From: Phoma sp. XZ068
Lineage: Eukaryota > Ascomycota > Dothideomycetes > Pleosporales > Didymellaceae
Assembly (NCBI GenBank): GCA_004835665.1
Contig: RBKR01000022.1
Coordinates: 434,001 to 498,000 of the forward strand
DNA length: 64,000 nucleotides
Direction of reading: 5' to 3'
The position numbers and the translations under genes were made by a program. Below, piece by piece: positions 33,449 through 46,134 of this stretch; the first letter of the stretch is position 1; every line of letters begins with the position of its first letter. The notes below the pieces were generated by a model. That model saw only the letters and a list, made by a program, of their open reading frames with translations. It made no database searches and was not told where the DNA came from.

Positions 33449-34576
33449 ATTGCTGATGTGTCGATTGATTGTTGTTGTTTCGTTTGGCGTGTGAGAATAC
33501 CCAAGCGGTCAAGAAGCCCAGTGGGTGATAGGTAGCTGCAAACGAATTTGAACGTCAATCGACAGTAAGCGAGTGTGAATATGGAGAATGAAGGTGGATG
33601 AGCAGTGGTGTAGAATAAATGTAGTTGACACTAGCGATGAGAGAAGGTGAAGGCGGTCGCTGATGCCGTTTGTCGTCGCCGGCAGTGACGATGCTGTTTA
33701 CCACCTCAAGACAGGAAAGAAATTCCTTCGCTATTTCAACAATACAAAGTAAATGAGGCCAGCGATGCAATGACCAGCTATCGATTAGGAAACCAAAATT
33801 ATTATCATAAACGCCCAAGAGAGGCTACTACAGTATCATCTGCCGCTCGTACAATGCGACAACCGAGGGCTACCCGACCCTTCTTATTTTGCGATTTTGG
33901 TCATTCTGACATACGTACGTGTCAACTGTTTGAGGTTAAGGAGTTCGCGTCACACGTGTGACACTCGTGGTGGTCATTGATGCCTTCAAAAACGTGATGC
34001 GGGGGTCGTTCGTGCCTCATTGAGGCCGTCTCCGCGCTTCGAACAAAGTCGACTGTTAGTTACTACGAATCAGTACCCAAATTTGACCTCTTCCGCAGAC
34101 TGGGAATTGAACATTCAAGAAGTGGAGATGCAATTCTCAACAAGCTTACATCCCAATCTCAGCCCTCGGCAGTGACTGGAACGCAAATCCCCGACTCCCC
34201 ACAGATTTCAGTGTTGAAAGTACTGAGATCGATGGAAGTTTAACAAAAAATGGTAATGATAGTACTACCTGTTGTCGCAGACACGGTGGATTTTTTGGTT
34301 GGCGTGTTAATGAATATTGCCCATTTTAAGACAGAGACTTAAAATCCAAATATTCAATTGGCCTCTTTCCCACCACTGAAAGTCAAAGTACTCTGCCAAT
34401 AGTCTTAATACATTGAAAGATGATAGATACGATCCTGAACAGTCATCCTCCGGATGCTGGTTGGCCACCATGTCGGGGTCAGGGTCAGATATGATATTGC
34501 AAACCACGGTTCGCAAGGAGGAGGTGAATAAAACAACGCACAATCCCCACAGACACCATCAAAACAACAAAACACC
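33449..34576. other. Divergent promoter region; no gene seen
   Basis: 1.1 kb between the start codons of the Cys-rich protein and the next plus-strand gene. It is AT-richer than its surroundings around 33600-33850 and 34200-34450. Confidence 0.5.
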
Positions 34577-35702
34577 ATGATTTCTCAGGTCGTCGACTAC
34601 GTCCGCCTGCGTTTCGGCCCCATGTACTGCAGCTGCTGCGATCACAATGCTGAGATCTTGCTTACTCCAGAAGTGAAGCCGAAGAAGTCACTGCGTCAGT
34701 GGTTCGAGTCTATCAGACGGAAGAAGAGTACGAAGAGGTCCCAGAAACTTCAGACCACCGACGAAAAAAGTAGTGAAGAACGGTACAAGCAAGTCTACAG
34801 GAGAGTCCGCTGCATAGGCAGGAAGTACGGGCGCGAACTACAACGCAAAATGCACAATCCGGAGTCTGCCAAAGTAAAATTGGATGAAGACAAACATCAC
34901 TGTAAGTAGAACCCCCTGAATAACGTTGGATATACTGACACCAGTAGTCGCCTCAGGATCCGCCGTTCGACAAATTCTCAACACCATGTCCATGGACATC
35001 GTCAACAGTGACCGTACTCTGGAATCTCAAACAAGCGCCACAACACGGTGCTTCCTCGTCCACCTCCTGTCAGATCTCGACCTCAGTCCAAATGGGTGCT
35101 TCCTGTCTCGATACGAACATCTCTCTCCACAAACGTCGGACATGGACATCGACTTTGGTCTGTGCGTAGTGTCCGCCTGGCTCCAAAAGTCCCTCGCCAG
35201 AATCAAAACCGGCTATCAGTCTGGGGAAGTCGCACTGCAGATGCCATTCTGCGTGCTAGAAACCGACTACGTTGCTGCCAGTGCTCGAGCCAACGCATTA
35301 CAGCGGCTACATCCATATGAAGATGTGGCAATCGCTACGCTGGACATCGTAGCTCTGAAGAACTCGAAGCTTGTGACGTCGGCTGAGCACACATTTGACT
35401 TCCTCCGGGTCCCTAGAGCGGGTCTGCTTCTCGGGGGTAGACTTCTGGCGTGGGCAGAGAGCAGTGGTGACGACCACCCTGCCCAAGCGCTCCGAGATGC
35501 GGTGCTGACTATCGTGGAGTGGAAAGAGGAAGCAAGCAGTGTATATGCTGATGATGAGATGGTCGTGGGAGATGGTTACGAGGAGGGTATGGCCTCGCTG
35601 GATGTATTTAGCGAGCAGCGAGAAGCTGACTTGGTCAAAGCGGTGAAGAAGGATTCTCTGACGGGATGTATCGCTTCAGAAGCGCGTTTGAAGACTTTCT
35701 GA
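34577..35702 (+). CDS. Hypothetical protein, about 360 aa, two exons
   Basis: Exons 34577-34901 and 34945-35702 joined in phase (360 aa). The acceptor is a tandem CAGTAG, so a 359-aa form with exon 2 at 34948 is equally in frame. The N-terminal third is very basic, with a Cys cluster (YCSCCDHN, residues 17-24) that might bind a metal, then Lys/Arg-rich helices. The C-terminal two thirds are Leu/Ala/Asp-rich and soluble, ending in an acidic segment with Met-Val-Val-Gly-Asp-Gly. No signal peptide, membrane helix or known domain is recognised. It may be a lineage-restricted protein. Support comes from codon-like composition and a clean splice site. Confidence 0.6.
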
Positions 35703-35858
35703 TGTGTTCCGGGTGACTATCGGGCTTGAGCGGAGGTATACATGGGGTTCTTCCAGTTAGACCTGATTAGTACGCCGTCGTGCACTTGGCTTTGATCTTG
35801 CAACGCAACGTTGTTCGGGGGAGTACCAGCCTCTCATCCATCAAATTCGAAAAGGTAT

Positions 35859-36851
35859 TTACAACTCGATGACCTCCTGCACCATGTTCTCTACAGTCTG
35901 CCTCCAACTCTCTTTGGGCGGCGCAAACCATTCCCTGAATACCTCCTTCAGCACCTTATCTCCCAACGTCATATGCTCGCCCTTCGTTGTTTTGAAGTGG
36001 AGTCCACCCTTTTTATCCAACTTCTTCAATCCAATCCAATCCTCCTTGTAGATCTGCCTGTCCCGCAGCTCCACCACCTCACCACTCGTCAAATTCGTTT
36101 GCGCGAACCATCCAGTCTCCTTTGGGATCACCGTGGTGTCGTTCTCAAACACATACATGACGAAGTTATCCAGCTGTGCCAGATTGTGTGCATACGTAAC
36201 ATTCTTGAGCGCTCGCTCGTTGTTGACATCTGCGATGAAGTTGCTGTTGAGAAGGTACTCTTCTGTCGGCTCGCCAGTCTCCTCATCTACGGCTTTGAAA
36301 TACTGCGCAGGAACCAGATGGCCTTGGACCCAACCACCCCAAGTGTTCGCTTTGAGGAGCCCAATGTAGCCCTTGCAGAGCCAGTCGGTGGGTTTGCAGA
36401 TCTGGTACTTGGCGATGCCGTTGTGCTGGCTGCCGAAGGTGACGAGGTTCTTCACTTGTATGCCATTGTCGCCGCCGCATCGTTCGACCAAGCCTCGCAG
36501 GAACTGGCCGCCCTGAGAAAAGCCGAGGGCGTTCAGGCCGGGCGCGGAAGAGAGGATAGGGTCTGCTTTAATGTCTGCGCAGACGGTGGATATTTGCTCG
36601 GTGACGTTGCCGAGGAAGGTCGCGGTGCGGTCGGAGGAGGCATCTTCATCGAGGCGGATGATGTAGACGTATGTTCCTGGGTTCGTCTCTTCGGCGATGG
36701 AGGCGACTTCAGCGAGGCCGTCGGCTGCGTAGTTGTCGCCTAGTCCATGCCAGATGAGGAGAGGGAGAGGATCACCGGAGGGCTTGGAGAAAGGCGAGGC
36801 GAAGGCTCGTGCACTAAGCAGCAGCGCCGATAGTGATAGCGATTGCAGCAT
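35859..36851 (-). CDS. PPT1: Palmitoyl-protein thioesterase
   Basis: A single exon of 330 aa. The ATG at 36851 begins a signal peptide (MLQSLSLSALLLSARAFA); the frame further upstream starts only at TTG. Alpha/beta-hydrolase features: WHGLGDN oxyanion loop (34-40), GFSQGG with Ser112, an acid at Asp238 (FENDTTVIP, which with KETGWFAQ is a typical PPT stretch) and His293 in GEHMTL. N-glycosylation sequons occur at NVT and NTT/NLT sites. It removes fatty acyl groups from Cys of proteins degraded in the vacuole/lysosome. It overlaps no neighbour and faces the orphan gene tail to tail. Confidence 0.93.
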   Translation of the reverse strand: MLQSLSLSALLLSARAFASPFSKPSGDPLPLLIWHGLGDNYAADGLAEVASIAEETNPGTYVYIIRLDEDASSDRTATFLGNVTEQISTVCADIKADPILSSAPGLNALGFSQGGQFLRGLVERCGGDNGIQVKNLVTFGSQHNGIAKYQICKPTDWLCKGYIGLLKANTWGGWVQGHLVPAQYFKAVDEETGEPTEEYLLNSNFIADVNNERALKNVTYAHNLAQLDNFVMYVFENDTTVIPKETGWFAQTNLTSGEVVELRDRQIYKEDWIGLKKLDKKGGLHFKTTKGEHMTLGDKVLKEVFREWFAPPKESWRQTVENMVQEVIEL

Positions 36852-37398
36852 AGTAGCGGTTGTGGTGTCTTGTTGGAGAGCTACTAGGAAGGGGCGCAAG
36901 TTGAAGGCGCGCCGCAACCCATGTCGTCAGCGACGCGCCTGCCGAGGTTCGCCCGTGGCTCGAGCCCGATCGCGCGCATCACTTCAGCATCATACACTTC
37001 TGAGTTGGCAACCCATACCTATCGAATAGTTAATAGAAGCTGACATGTTCAAAACTACACTCATTGAAGCACAGCTAACGGCAAGACGAAGGCTGTCTAA
37101 CGATAGCGAGATGACAGGCATCCTAACAGAACTAGCTGCTTCCCTCCAGGTAGAGTAGAACTCGTCTCAAACTCCTGCGAAGTGCTGAAGGAGTGGTGCT
37201 CGAAATGATATGAGTCGCATCCAACCTCATTGGAAGAAGCTGAAGGATCGCAGAACACATTGGGATGCAAAGTAGTACAAGGATGCCAGGGAAGTATCTC
37301 TAGATTCGCAAATGGTATTCTGCCCAAACTGAAATATGTCTTTTGGGCTCCATAACGCCGATGCGCCGTCATATGCAATTGCTCTTTCCTCGTCGTGT
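36852..37398. other. Intergenic, promoter of the thioesterase gene
   Basis: 547 bp between two minus-strand genes. No supported ORF. Confidence 0.5.
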
Positions 37399-38634
37399 CT
37401 ATGCAATCAGCGGTGTCTGTACTGAAGACAGCGCATCCTGCTTCAATGCTTTCCTCTTCTCCTTGCTCAATGAGCTCTTCTTGGCAGGCCCGGCCTTCTT
37501 CGCCTTCTTGGCCTCCCTCTTTGCCTTCTTCTCTGCGAACTCGTCCTCGTCGAGCAGTTCCTCTTCCCATTCCTCCCACTTGCGCTTGGTCTGTGCAGTC
37601 TTGCCCTCGCCAATGCTCTTCTTCTGGAAAGGCTCATCCAGGACCTGCGAGTCGTCAACCCACAGCTCATCAGCGAGCCAGATGGGCAGGGCTTTTGTGG
37701 CAGGGCCCTTGATGTGCAGACTGCGAACGTTTCGCCAGCCCTGCTCGATGTGCTTGGGAATGATGGCGGCGATGACGGCTTCAGTGTTCTCCTTGATCTG
37801 TGCAGGAGTCTGAGAAAGGTTGCCGACCTTAATAGAGGTGTTGGCCGAGGCACTCATGCTGAGGTATGTTGAGTTCAGTGCAGTCTCGATCTCCTTTGCG
37901 ACACCCTGTGCGGTGCCGACTACGTTCTGAGGCTCCTTGTCCTTCTTCGCGGTCTTGTCGACGTATGCGCCAGCGGTCAATCTAACCGGGATGGGGCGCT
38001 TAGATTTGCTGCCGTAGAAGACCTTGCCGAGGAAGTCGGCGACAATCTTGATAACGCGTTCGTCGACCAAGAAAAGGTCGAAGTCGGCGAGGAGAGCGCG
38101 CTTCTGCTCGAAAGACTTGAACTTCTTCTTCAGCTTCTCAACGCCAAGTACGCGGCCGACACGTTCGCGAAGAGCGGCAGGGAATTCGTCCGAGGCAACA
38201 AGGTCCTTGTACGCACGCTGAGGGTCCTTGGTGAAGATGCAGATCTTGGCATCGCTTGCAACGATGGGGTGAGGTAGAACACTATGAGGCTATCAGCTAG
38301 TATCCGGCGCATTCTGTAAATTGCAAACTCACAGTTTTGTAGGCTTCAGGCTGTTGGTGTTGTTGACGTGCTTCTTGGTAGAAACACTGAGGAAGATGGG
38401 CTGATCGGCCTCCGCTGCCTCGTCCTCATCGGCCATCAAGTCCTTTGTGCCGATTGCCTCCTTCTCCTCCTTGTGCTTCTTCATGTGCGCAACGAGCGCA
38501 TTCGCCGCGCGCTCGACTTGCGCCGGGTCCAGCTGGTATGGAGTCTCATTTTGTTTCTTGGTAGTGAGGGGCGCCTCAGCCGACTTCTCGACCTTCTTCT
38601 CGACCTTCTTCGTTACTTGCTTCGATCTGGCCAT
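37399..38634 (-). CDS. Ribosomal L1-domain ribosome-biogenesis protein (Utp30/Cic1 family)
   Basis: Two exons on the complement, 38333-38634 and 37399-38281, giving 394 aa. A Lys-rich N-terminus (1-25) precedes the L1 domain (about 45-330). Recognisable L1-like stretches are KPTKLVLPHPIV over the splice, DLFLVDERV, and FYGSKSKRPIPVRL, where the 60S L1 family binds RNA. The last 70 residues are a long Glu/Lys/Ala coiled-coil-like tail with nucleolar-type basic runs. It should act in the nucleolus in pre-rRNA processing. Whether it is the Utp30 (SSU) or Cic1/Nsa3 (LSU) orthologue cannot be decided by eye. Confidence 0.87.
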
Positions 38635-40323
38635 TGTTGCGTATGTCGGTCTGGAAAAGTTCGATCTTCGAATTTGGCGACAGACCCTAGTAGCACCCTC
38701 TCAACTTTTTCGTCGGCGTTCGGAAAAACTCTAGACGCCGCGACCCACAAGCGGGGCTAGTTTGCACCTACTCGTTCAGGAAAGTCTACATTCGCGCGGG
38801 CCAATCAGCGCGTCAGAGCGTCCATCGCGCCAGCACACGACACGCCCCACCGCTCACATGCAGGAGATGGTTCCATGCATATTCTTGACAAGCATTGCTG
38901 TTTTATGATGTGAATCCTACAGCTCACGTCAGGAACCCCCGGCTGTAGGATTGCTGAGGTTAGAGAAGCCTTCCTCAAAGAGTGTGTCTGCGAAAGAGCA
39001 AACGACTCCAGATGTGGGGTAGCTTTGAAGACATCCAAACGCCATCCCAGACAGCTGCAATCGATTCGGCACGCGAAATGACAACCATGTAGCTATCATG
39101 GAACTGCCTGCTGGCTAAAACGCTACTCTGAAGAGCTCTTCACGCGCTCTACATAGCCGATCAGCGCCTGCCCTTCACTGAGCCGAAACAGAGGCGGCAC
39201 CCGTGCGCCAGCCTTACCAAACTTTCTCGACGCGTTTAGATACCGCCCGTCGCGTCTACCTCCCAGCTCCACTCTTGTTACATGCTGCGTGTTCACGCGC
39301 ATCCTCCGTGTTCAGCTCTACGGCCCGATGCAAAGAAAAATTGCGTTGCGTGACGTTTGCTCTGCATGGATCTAGTCTTCCCAGTTCCACTAAACTGCAC
39401 AGCTGTCTGGCTTACTGGATCGCAAGAAGTTAACGATAGTTGCCGCTGTGCATATCACGGCTTGAATACGTGTGTCTGATGTGAGGAATTACGCCGGGCT
39501 TACGGGTTGATTGCTTTACTTCTTGCATTGCAACAGGGTGCCCTGGGGCTTGCAACACGCGTCGAAATGTCGCCTCCCATTTCTATATTGAGAGGATTTG
39601 CTCGGAAATTGGCGTGTCAGAAATCCAAAACATGGTGATATTCGTGCCAAAGTGACGTCTATTTGCTTGCTACGTGGAGACTGATTGTTCAACGCGTAGA
39701 GCGCTGCCAATTGACAGCGGCGAATTAGCAAATATATGCAGCACAGAGGGGCTGGTACACGGAGTGAAAATCAAGTTCAAGACCCAGCCGAGCGAGAACC
39801 TGCTGCAATAGGCGTGTTCTTTTGTGCTCGTGCACAGGGCTTATGAACGAGATCGGGGACGTAGTCGCCGAAGACCACCGCTGGGAGCGCGTGCAAACAG
39901 ACAGTGAGGCTCGGAAAAATAGTAATTATTCAAAAGAAGGCAAAAGCAGCACAGCAGATCGTCACGATTCAATTCAAAGGCTACCAATAGTGAGATTGCG
40001 AGGGAGAAAGTTGTGCTGGGTGAATTCCTGGTTCTCCAAACGGCCTGAGCTCCTATACGCGCTAAGTCTACTGTACCGAGACCTCTCTTGTCTCCACACC
40101 CGTGAACCGCGTCGACGTGCCTCAAAATCGTGCTGACCTGATGGCCGCTTCTCTTTGACCTCTTCTCTAGCCCTGCACGAGTTCTTCTCAACCCTCGCTC
40201 CTTTGACAGTGTCCAGTGCACCTGGCATCACGCACGGCTCGCCGCCCTCGGAACACGTCCACGCAGGTGATATAGACGTCGATACGCCGCGTGCTTCGCG
40301 TCCTGAGCACCTCAGCAGGCAGT
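38635..40323. other. Divergent promoter region, 1.7 kb
   Basis: Lies between the divergent starts of the L1-domain gene and TOS4. Overlapping ORFs on both strands near 39800-40300 are shadows or the TOS4 leader. Nothing else was seen. Confidence 0.45.
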
Positions 40324-41947
40324 ATGGACTCCAGTCCGAGCAAGCTGGTGCAGCAATTGCCCTCCGCGTCGACGCCCAAGTCGCTCTCGACGCACTCGCA
40401 GAAGCCGTCGCTGCTCCCCGCATTTGGCGAGGACAACTTCTCGTCATCACCATTTCCGCGTCCCGGCTCGTCCAAACGCAAGTTTGAGGAAGACTCACCT
40501 TCGTTCGCGAGACAGCAGCTCAAGTACTACCCCACCCCTGTCCCTACCTCATCGACCGGCATCCTCAACTTCTCGTCACCGCGTCACGTAAGGCCGGTCC
40601 TGCAACGCGCCGTGTCTGCCCTCTCAGAGCGGACCCCTCTCGGCGCGGTGCCCACCGTCGACCTGCCCGCGAATGGCGAATTACTTCGTATGGGACGCTC
40701 GTCCAACTCTGCAGACTACCAACTGTCCACCAACCGCCTCATCTCACGCGTCCACGTCCAAGCCGCGTACCACGCGCCAAACCCGACCTATCCCCGCGGT
40801 CACATTGATGTCGAGTGCTTAGGATGGAATGGAGCTAAGATTCATTGCGGTGGCCGCATCTTCGAGCTAGCGAAGGGAGACACGTACGTCTCAGAGAATC
40901 CCGAGACAGAAATCATGTTGGATGTTCAAGACACCCGTGTCGTGATTGCCTGGCCCGTCATCCCAGTATCAAAGTTCTCATGGGAGTCCGAGGAGGAAGA
41001 CATGCCCACACCCACGCGTCGCAACACACAGGGTGCCTTCGACTCTAGTCCCCCCATGATTCCCCGCTCTCCTGTCTCGCAGAGCCCAATGCGTCAACCT
41101 AACTTCGAAGCACTTGGTCCCAATGCCCCGGCTGGTAGTGTAGAGGTGTTTGAGGATGCTGATGCTCAAGACGAGGGCTCTACTCTCCTGGATCCAGAGA
41201 AGACCTTTATTCGTCCCACCGTTTCCCCCATTGGCTCAAGCCAGGAGGCTGATACAAAGGACTCCAAGGCGAGCTTTAACTCGTCGTTCGGCGAGGACGA
41301 CTACTCTGACAACGATGAGGAGAACGATCCTGTGGTCCATTCATTTGGTCCATTCGGTCAGAATCTCCTAAGTGGCCTCGAATCATTCTCTACTGCCACA
41401 CCCGGCCTTGGAAACACTCCACGACCTCCCCGTGTGCCATTGGCGTCGCCCTCCGGAAAACGCTTGTCCGCCGAAGCTGTCCGCTTCAAGGAGTCACCTA
41501 TCAAGAACCACGTCATCAACCAGCTGGCGTACTCTCGTGTCCATTCGCACCCACTGTCGACGATTCACAGCAACCTTCCTGCTGAGCTCAGAGCTTGCGT
41601 CAAGAAGGTTAAGAGTGCTGAGGATCTGGGAGAGCGTAGTGGCTCGGCCACACCGCTGCCTGAACTCTCACAGTCTGATCTGAGAAAGATTCTGGAACAG
41701 ACTCCTTGCGTTGGTGAGATCCCTCGCTCAGGCAAGGATGCTGCCGGAAAGCCGCTTGAGAGCGAGTTCTACTACGTGCCTGAGATGGACCCCGATCAGA
41801 TGAGGCGCGAGACCATCACAGCCGGCATGCGCAGTACTGGTCTTCGCTCTGTCAGGAAGACCCACAAGGTACGCCATATGCTCTCGTCAAATCAAATCCT
41901 TCACTGACTTGTTCTAGCAATACTACTGGAAGAAGCCACGCGTATGA
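40324..41947 (+). CDS. FHA-domain transcription/chromatin regulator (Tos4/Plm2 type)
   Basis: Two exons, 40324-41868 and 41918-41947, giving 524 aa. The last exon encodes only QYYWKKPRV, the ending typical of this family, and was found by following the donor ACAAG|GTACGC. A disordered N-terminus with SP/TP sites precedes one FHA domain (about 110-205) with the phosphothreonine-binding signature GRSS (124-127), SRVH (141-144) and WNG (168-170). The C-terminal 300 residues are acidic and disordered. Tos4 and Plm2 are G1/S-controlled nuclear proteins that bind promoters and respond to DNA damage. The ATG at 40324 is the first Met in a frame that otherwise opens at CTG. Confidence 0.85.
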
Positions 41948-43080
41948 GCATATCTTCCCCCTTTCAGACCAGCTCTGACCCCGTTCCGAAATGACCTCGA
42001 CGTCCATGGGCCGCCACACCTGTCAAGACCTTCCCCATAAATTACACGATGTTCCGATTATTCATTGCATAGCGAGGCGTTTACGATACCACTTTTCTTG
42101 TTTGGTGTCAGCTCTCGATGTTTCAAGTATTTTTGCGTTATTCTGCGTTTCTATTTTTCATGTACCAACATCTACCAAATTGCATAATTGGGTCCCCCTA
42201 TCTGTTGGATCGTCACAAATACATTTTTGGTAAGTGCAGGCAGCGTGTTACTATGCCTTTTCACTAACGCAGCGCAGACCGTTTCGACTTCTACTTTTCG
42301 CGTTTCCCCATGCAGAGCTAGCTCTTTTATTCTTCGACGCGGGTCGTGTCGCATGGTTCAGGGTAGAGAAAGCATGTCTTGAAGGGCGACCTTTGTTTGA
42401 ATGCCTTCGATGTGCTTGGATGAGTTATGAGGATGCGGCGGTATACGATGGAAAAGTCATTTTGGGTGGTTCTTGGGGAGGTGGAAAGTCGTTCCGTAGC
42501 GTTCAGCGGAAGTTCAGCGTCATAGCCCAAATGCGAGTTTGTTGTCTTTCGTTCAGTGTTTCACTCGGCTTCGTTTTTGTGCACGTGAGGGATGAGCGAG
42601 ACTTCAGATCTAGCCTCCACACCCACACTTCGCGAAGCCTGGCGAGTCTCACCTTCATCAAGCTACACTCTCGCAAAGAGAGCTCTTGTGCATCCATGCT
42701 CGCGTACGCAAGCGCAATGGCGGCGTACATGTACGCACAAAGCACATTGGTGACGTCAGCAATGCAATACAGGCGCGAGGGAACATGACACCGTCACACA
42801 ATGGACGATAGGACCTCAAGATGGTGGTGATTGCTTCATGATATTCTCTGCTCAGGATCCTAGGGACAGTTCTGTGCAAGAAGGAAAGGTAGAATCGTAT
42901 TCACTCTACAAGCCCCAATCCCATCATCATGCTCCTTAGCCGAGTGATAAGCACAGATAAGACTCCATGTGCAAAAGCGAACAAAACAGTGTTTTCATTC
43001 GACTGTCCGTCGCATGCATTCGTCGCATTCGTTCCACCTCGACCGACCCCGATCTCGCCAGACGCCGTTGTGCGAATGAT
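41948..43080. other. Convergent intergenic region, 1.1 kb
   Basis: Between the 3' ends of TOS4 and ubiquitin-L40. An ORF of 184 codons on the plus strand (42234-42788) has no coding features. No element recognised. Confidence 0.45.
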
Positions 43081-43716
43081 TTACTTGAGCTTCTTCTTGG
43101 GGCGGAGCTGGTTGGTGTGACCGCACTTCTTCTTGCGCTGTGGTATTGTTAGCCTAGTTTGTTCCGACAAAGCTCTTTCCGTCAAGGTGGCGTGACGGAA
43201 GAGTGGTGGGCACATACGCAGTTGACAGCCCTCGGCGGCAGACGGGCGTAGCACTTGCGGCAGATCATCTTGTCGCAGTTGTACTTGGAGGCAAGGGCCT
43301 TGAGCGAAGGCTCAATGATGCCACCACGGAGACGGAGGACCAGGTGGAGAGTCGACTCCTTCTGGATGTTGTAGTCGGAGAGAGTGCGGCCATCCTCGAG
43401 CTGCTTGCCGGCGAAGATCAGGCGCTGCTGGTCCGGGGGAATGCCCTCCTTGTCCTGGATCTTGGACTTGACATTGTCTGTCCAAAGTCAGCCTCCTATT
43501 CCACGCAATTCCTTCCACTGCCACCAGCCGTCCCATCCATGCTTCGTATGTTGCGCGATGTGTGCGGTGGCCATATCAAGGGAGTTGCGTACCGATGGTG
43601 TCAGAGGACTCCACCTCGAGGGTGATAGTCTTGCCCGTCACTGTAGTTCATTAGTATCGTGTTGGCGACGCAAGGTTCGGCGTGGGCGACATACGGGTCT
43701 TCACGAAGATCTGCAT
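43081..43716 (-). CDS. UBI1: Ubiquitin-60S ribosomal protein L40 fusion
   Basis: Four exons on the complement: 43695-43716, 43593-43640, 43218-43477 and 43081-43137, giving 128 aa. Residues 1-76 are ubiquitin, ending in LRLRGG, followed directly by the 52-aa L40 part beginning IIEPSLKALA with the Cys motif (CDKMICRKCYARL, then CRKKKCGHTN) that binds zinc. The precursor is cut after Gly76 to give free ubiquitin and L40 of the large subunit. The first exon holds only 22 nt, and three introns cut a 387-nt coding region. Sequence identity to the known protein is near complete, so the model is safe. Confidence 0.98.
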
Positions 43717-44394
43717 TTTGGCCTACGGACGTTAGTAAAGAAGAGAAGAATGCGCGCAGGCGCAGTTGATATACACCTGCGTCGTAGAGGTACGGCTGCT
43801 TACCTAGACTGTCGTGAAACTGGTCGGTTAGTAGCAAAGTCGAGGTCGACGAGGGCAGACCTTCGAAGTTGGAAGGCGCAGAATTGTGCCAAGCTGTGTG
43901 TTGCTAAGCGACACCGATTAGCGCACCTAAAGAGGAAGTGGCCACTTCCGTCTTGGAACACCACTTTCACCCCACTAGACCAACCCCATCATCAAGTCTC
44001 GCCAACAACACACAAGAATATTCGAGTGCAAAGGGAAAGAATAGATCACTGTTATTGTGGCAGCATGACCGCACAACGATTTATCTTAAGCAGAGGAAAA
44101 TTCAGATGCGGAGATCGTCGTTCCGTTAAGTACTGGGACGTACTCTGTGAAATATCGTGGGTAAGCTCAGAATCAAAAGAACAGTGGACAACTCCAGTTT
44201 TGTTCCTAGGCTGGTCGCAATTCTTGAAACTGCATTGAGCGCCTCTTGAAGCTGTTTATGTGTACCGGGAAGACAGGCTCTCGCATCCAGTTTGTTCAGC
44301 AACACTTGATTACATGGCATTCGTGCTATTCTCAGTAACCCCCTAATCTGTATATGTTGTCATGTAAATTTATGATGCACTTTGTTGAGGCACT
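43717..44394. other. Promoter of ubiquitin-L40
   Basis: 678 bp between two minus-strand genes. No supported ORF; the long plus-strand frame overlapping here is a shadow of UBI1. Confidence 0.5.
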
Positions 44395-46134
44395 TCAATC
44401 ATCAGTTCCCTCCTGCCTTGTTGCCTCCTTCTGCTTCCTTCGCCATTTCTCAATCCTTGCCTCCATAAAGAAGACAGCCATGATCAGCATGTCCATCGAC
44501 AGCCCTGCCAGTCTTGCAGTCTCTTCGTAAAATGCTTTGGCATGCTCTGGCAGGTTCCTCTCCTTCTTGTAGAAGGAATACGACTGGCCAGGCCTCAACA
44601 CACCCGTGCCGACCTCGTCATCATCTACCGCCGCCCTTGCTTGCATGGTGCTATGCACAGCCCTGACCGTTGCCGTGCCATCTTTATTCGGCGGTTCATC
44701 TAGCGCCTGATTTGCAGACGCTGATGCTGTTCCTTCGATGGGAAACATGCCGTAGATGGCATTGCGGAAGTTGTCGGTTTCTTTCATTCGCTGTATTTCT
44801 GCGTCATCAAGGAATGTGTCTGCATAGAAGTCGAGATACTGATCAAGCCTGTCCGCTGCCATATCAAATACATCCTTCTCCTCAAGCTTGGTCAGCTCTT
44901 CGACTGTATAGGGATGGTCGTCGCTTTCACGACTTCCCTTTGCAGATAGAAACTGTCCATGCCATTGTTTCCAGTCTATCACTGCTGCTGTGGGCTCAGT
45001 AGCCGAGCGTGGGTATCGTCGAGCGCCATCGAAAGGATACAGTAGCTTTACGCACACAACAAGACATCCGGCAAGCTGTGCCTCCGGCAGATGCCTAATG
45101 CCGAGCCTCCTCTTTCCATCCTGGTGCAGTACAAAGTCGTAGCCGAGAAGCTTGCTCAATCGAATAGTGATATTGTAGACTTCTAGTGGTAGTCCCAGCT
45201 CTTTTAGGTAGCGAAACAGCAGGAGACGGTAGTTGAGCGGCGCCCAAGCTATCTTGTGGTCGTTCGTGAAGCTGATCTGTAGGTCGGTGACTGCCGCATA
45301 GAATCGTTTGTACTTTAGCAGCGCATTCGGATTCAAAGTGGCATGATATGACGGTGGGAGGCGGTCGCGCATCGGGAGTGGCAGGAGTTTGATCGCTCCT
45401 CTGTAGGCTAGCTTTCCTTCTGTTGCCCACTGATAGATGTCGCCAGGCGTGACGGGTAGACGTAGGGTCAGGATACCCAAGTAGCATAATGCTAGACAGT
45501 CAAGAAGGTTGGGAACGCCGCTAAGCTTCTTGTCCCGTCCTCTTGGGGTTCTCAGTGTTCCTCTCGCATCATCGGTCTCACTATCGTCGGTTTCGAGGGT
45601 GCTGAAGACCTGTGACTGAGTTTGTGAATCGGCGCGGCTATCGCTGGCAATCCTGTCACCGAACTGAGCGATCCGAAGAGCCCACAGGTCGAGAGTTATG
45701 AGCTCCAACTCCTCTGGTAAACCTTTTTCTTTGATCAAGTACCACACTTGGTGTCGCAAGATTAGCTGCAAGCTTTTCAAATACAAGTCAAGAGCTTGCC
45801 GCCCACTGAAGTCTGTCAAGCATTATCAGTACATGTGTCGCAAAGACTGCTAAACTGTTGTCACTCACGCTTGGCTATCTTGACTTGGTCATCTGCATCC
45901 TTCTTTTTGCGTGTTCTCGTAGTTGTTGCAAGGGTGAAATCATCATCGTCGTCTGCAGCGCGAATCAAACCCTACTCAAAGTCAGCGCGATCTAATTGTG
46001 CTCCTTGCAATGTTACTTACGAACTGCTGGTGCCCATTCTGGCAGTAACGGTAGCCGTCTTCACCTTCTTCATACCATCGCGATCGGCAATTCTCCACAC
46101 CGCAAACGGGCCCTTTCTCCAGCCGTGAATCCAT
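44395..46134 (-). CDS. RRN7: RNA polymerase I core factor subunit Rrn7 (TAF1B-like)
   Basis: Three exons on the complement: 46021-46134, 45869-45971 and 44395-45812, giving 544 aa. Exon 1 carries an N-terminal zinc ribbon (Cys11, Cys16, Cys31, His35) as in TFIIB-related factors. After an acidic, basic linker (residues 45-72) come two cyclin-like regions (about 75-350), including LPVTPGDIYQWATEGKLAYRGAI, a typical Rrn7 stretch, and KLLYPFDG. The C-terminal part is helical. It binds Pol I with Rrn6 and Rrn11 at the rDNA core promoter in the nucleolus. The single-frame ORF lacks the zinc ribbon and was extended by two exons. Confidence 0.9.

Noticed and set aside
42234..42788. 184-codon ORF downstream of TOS4
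   Set aside because: No domain, a Cys/Ser/Arg-rich composition typical of random frames, and an overlapping minus-strand ORF of equal quality.
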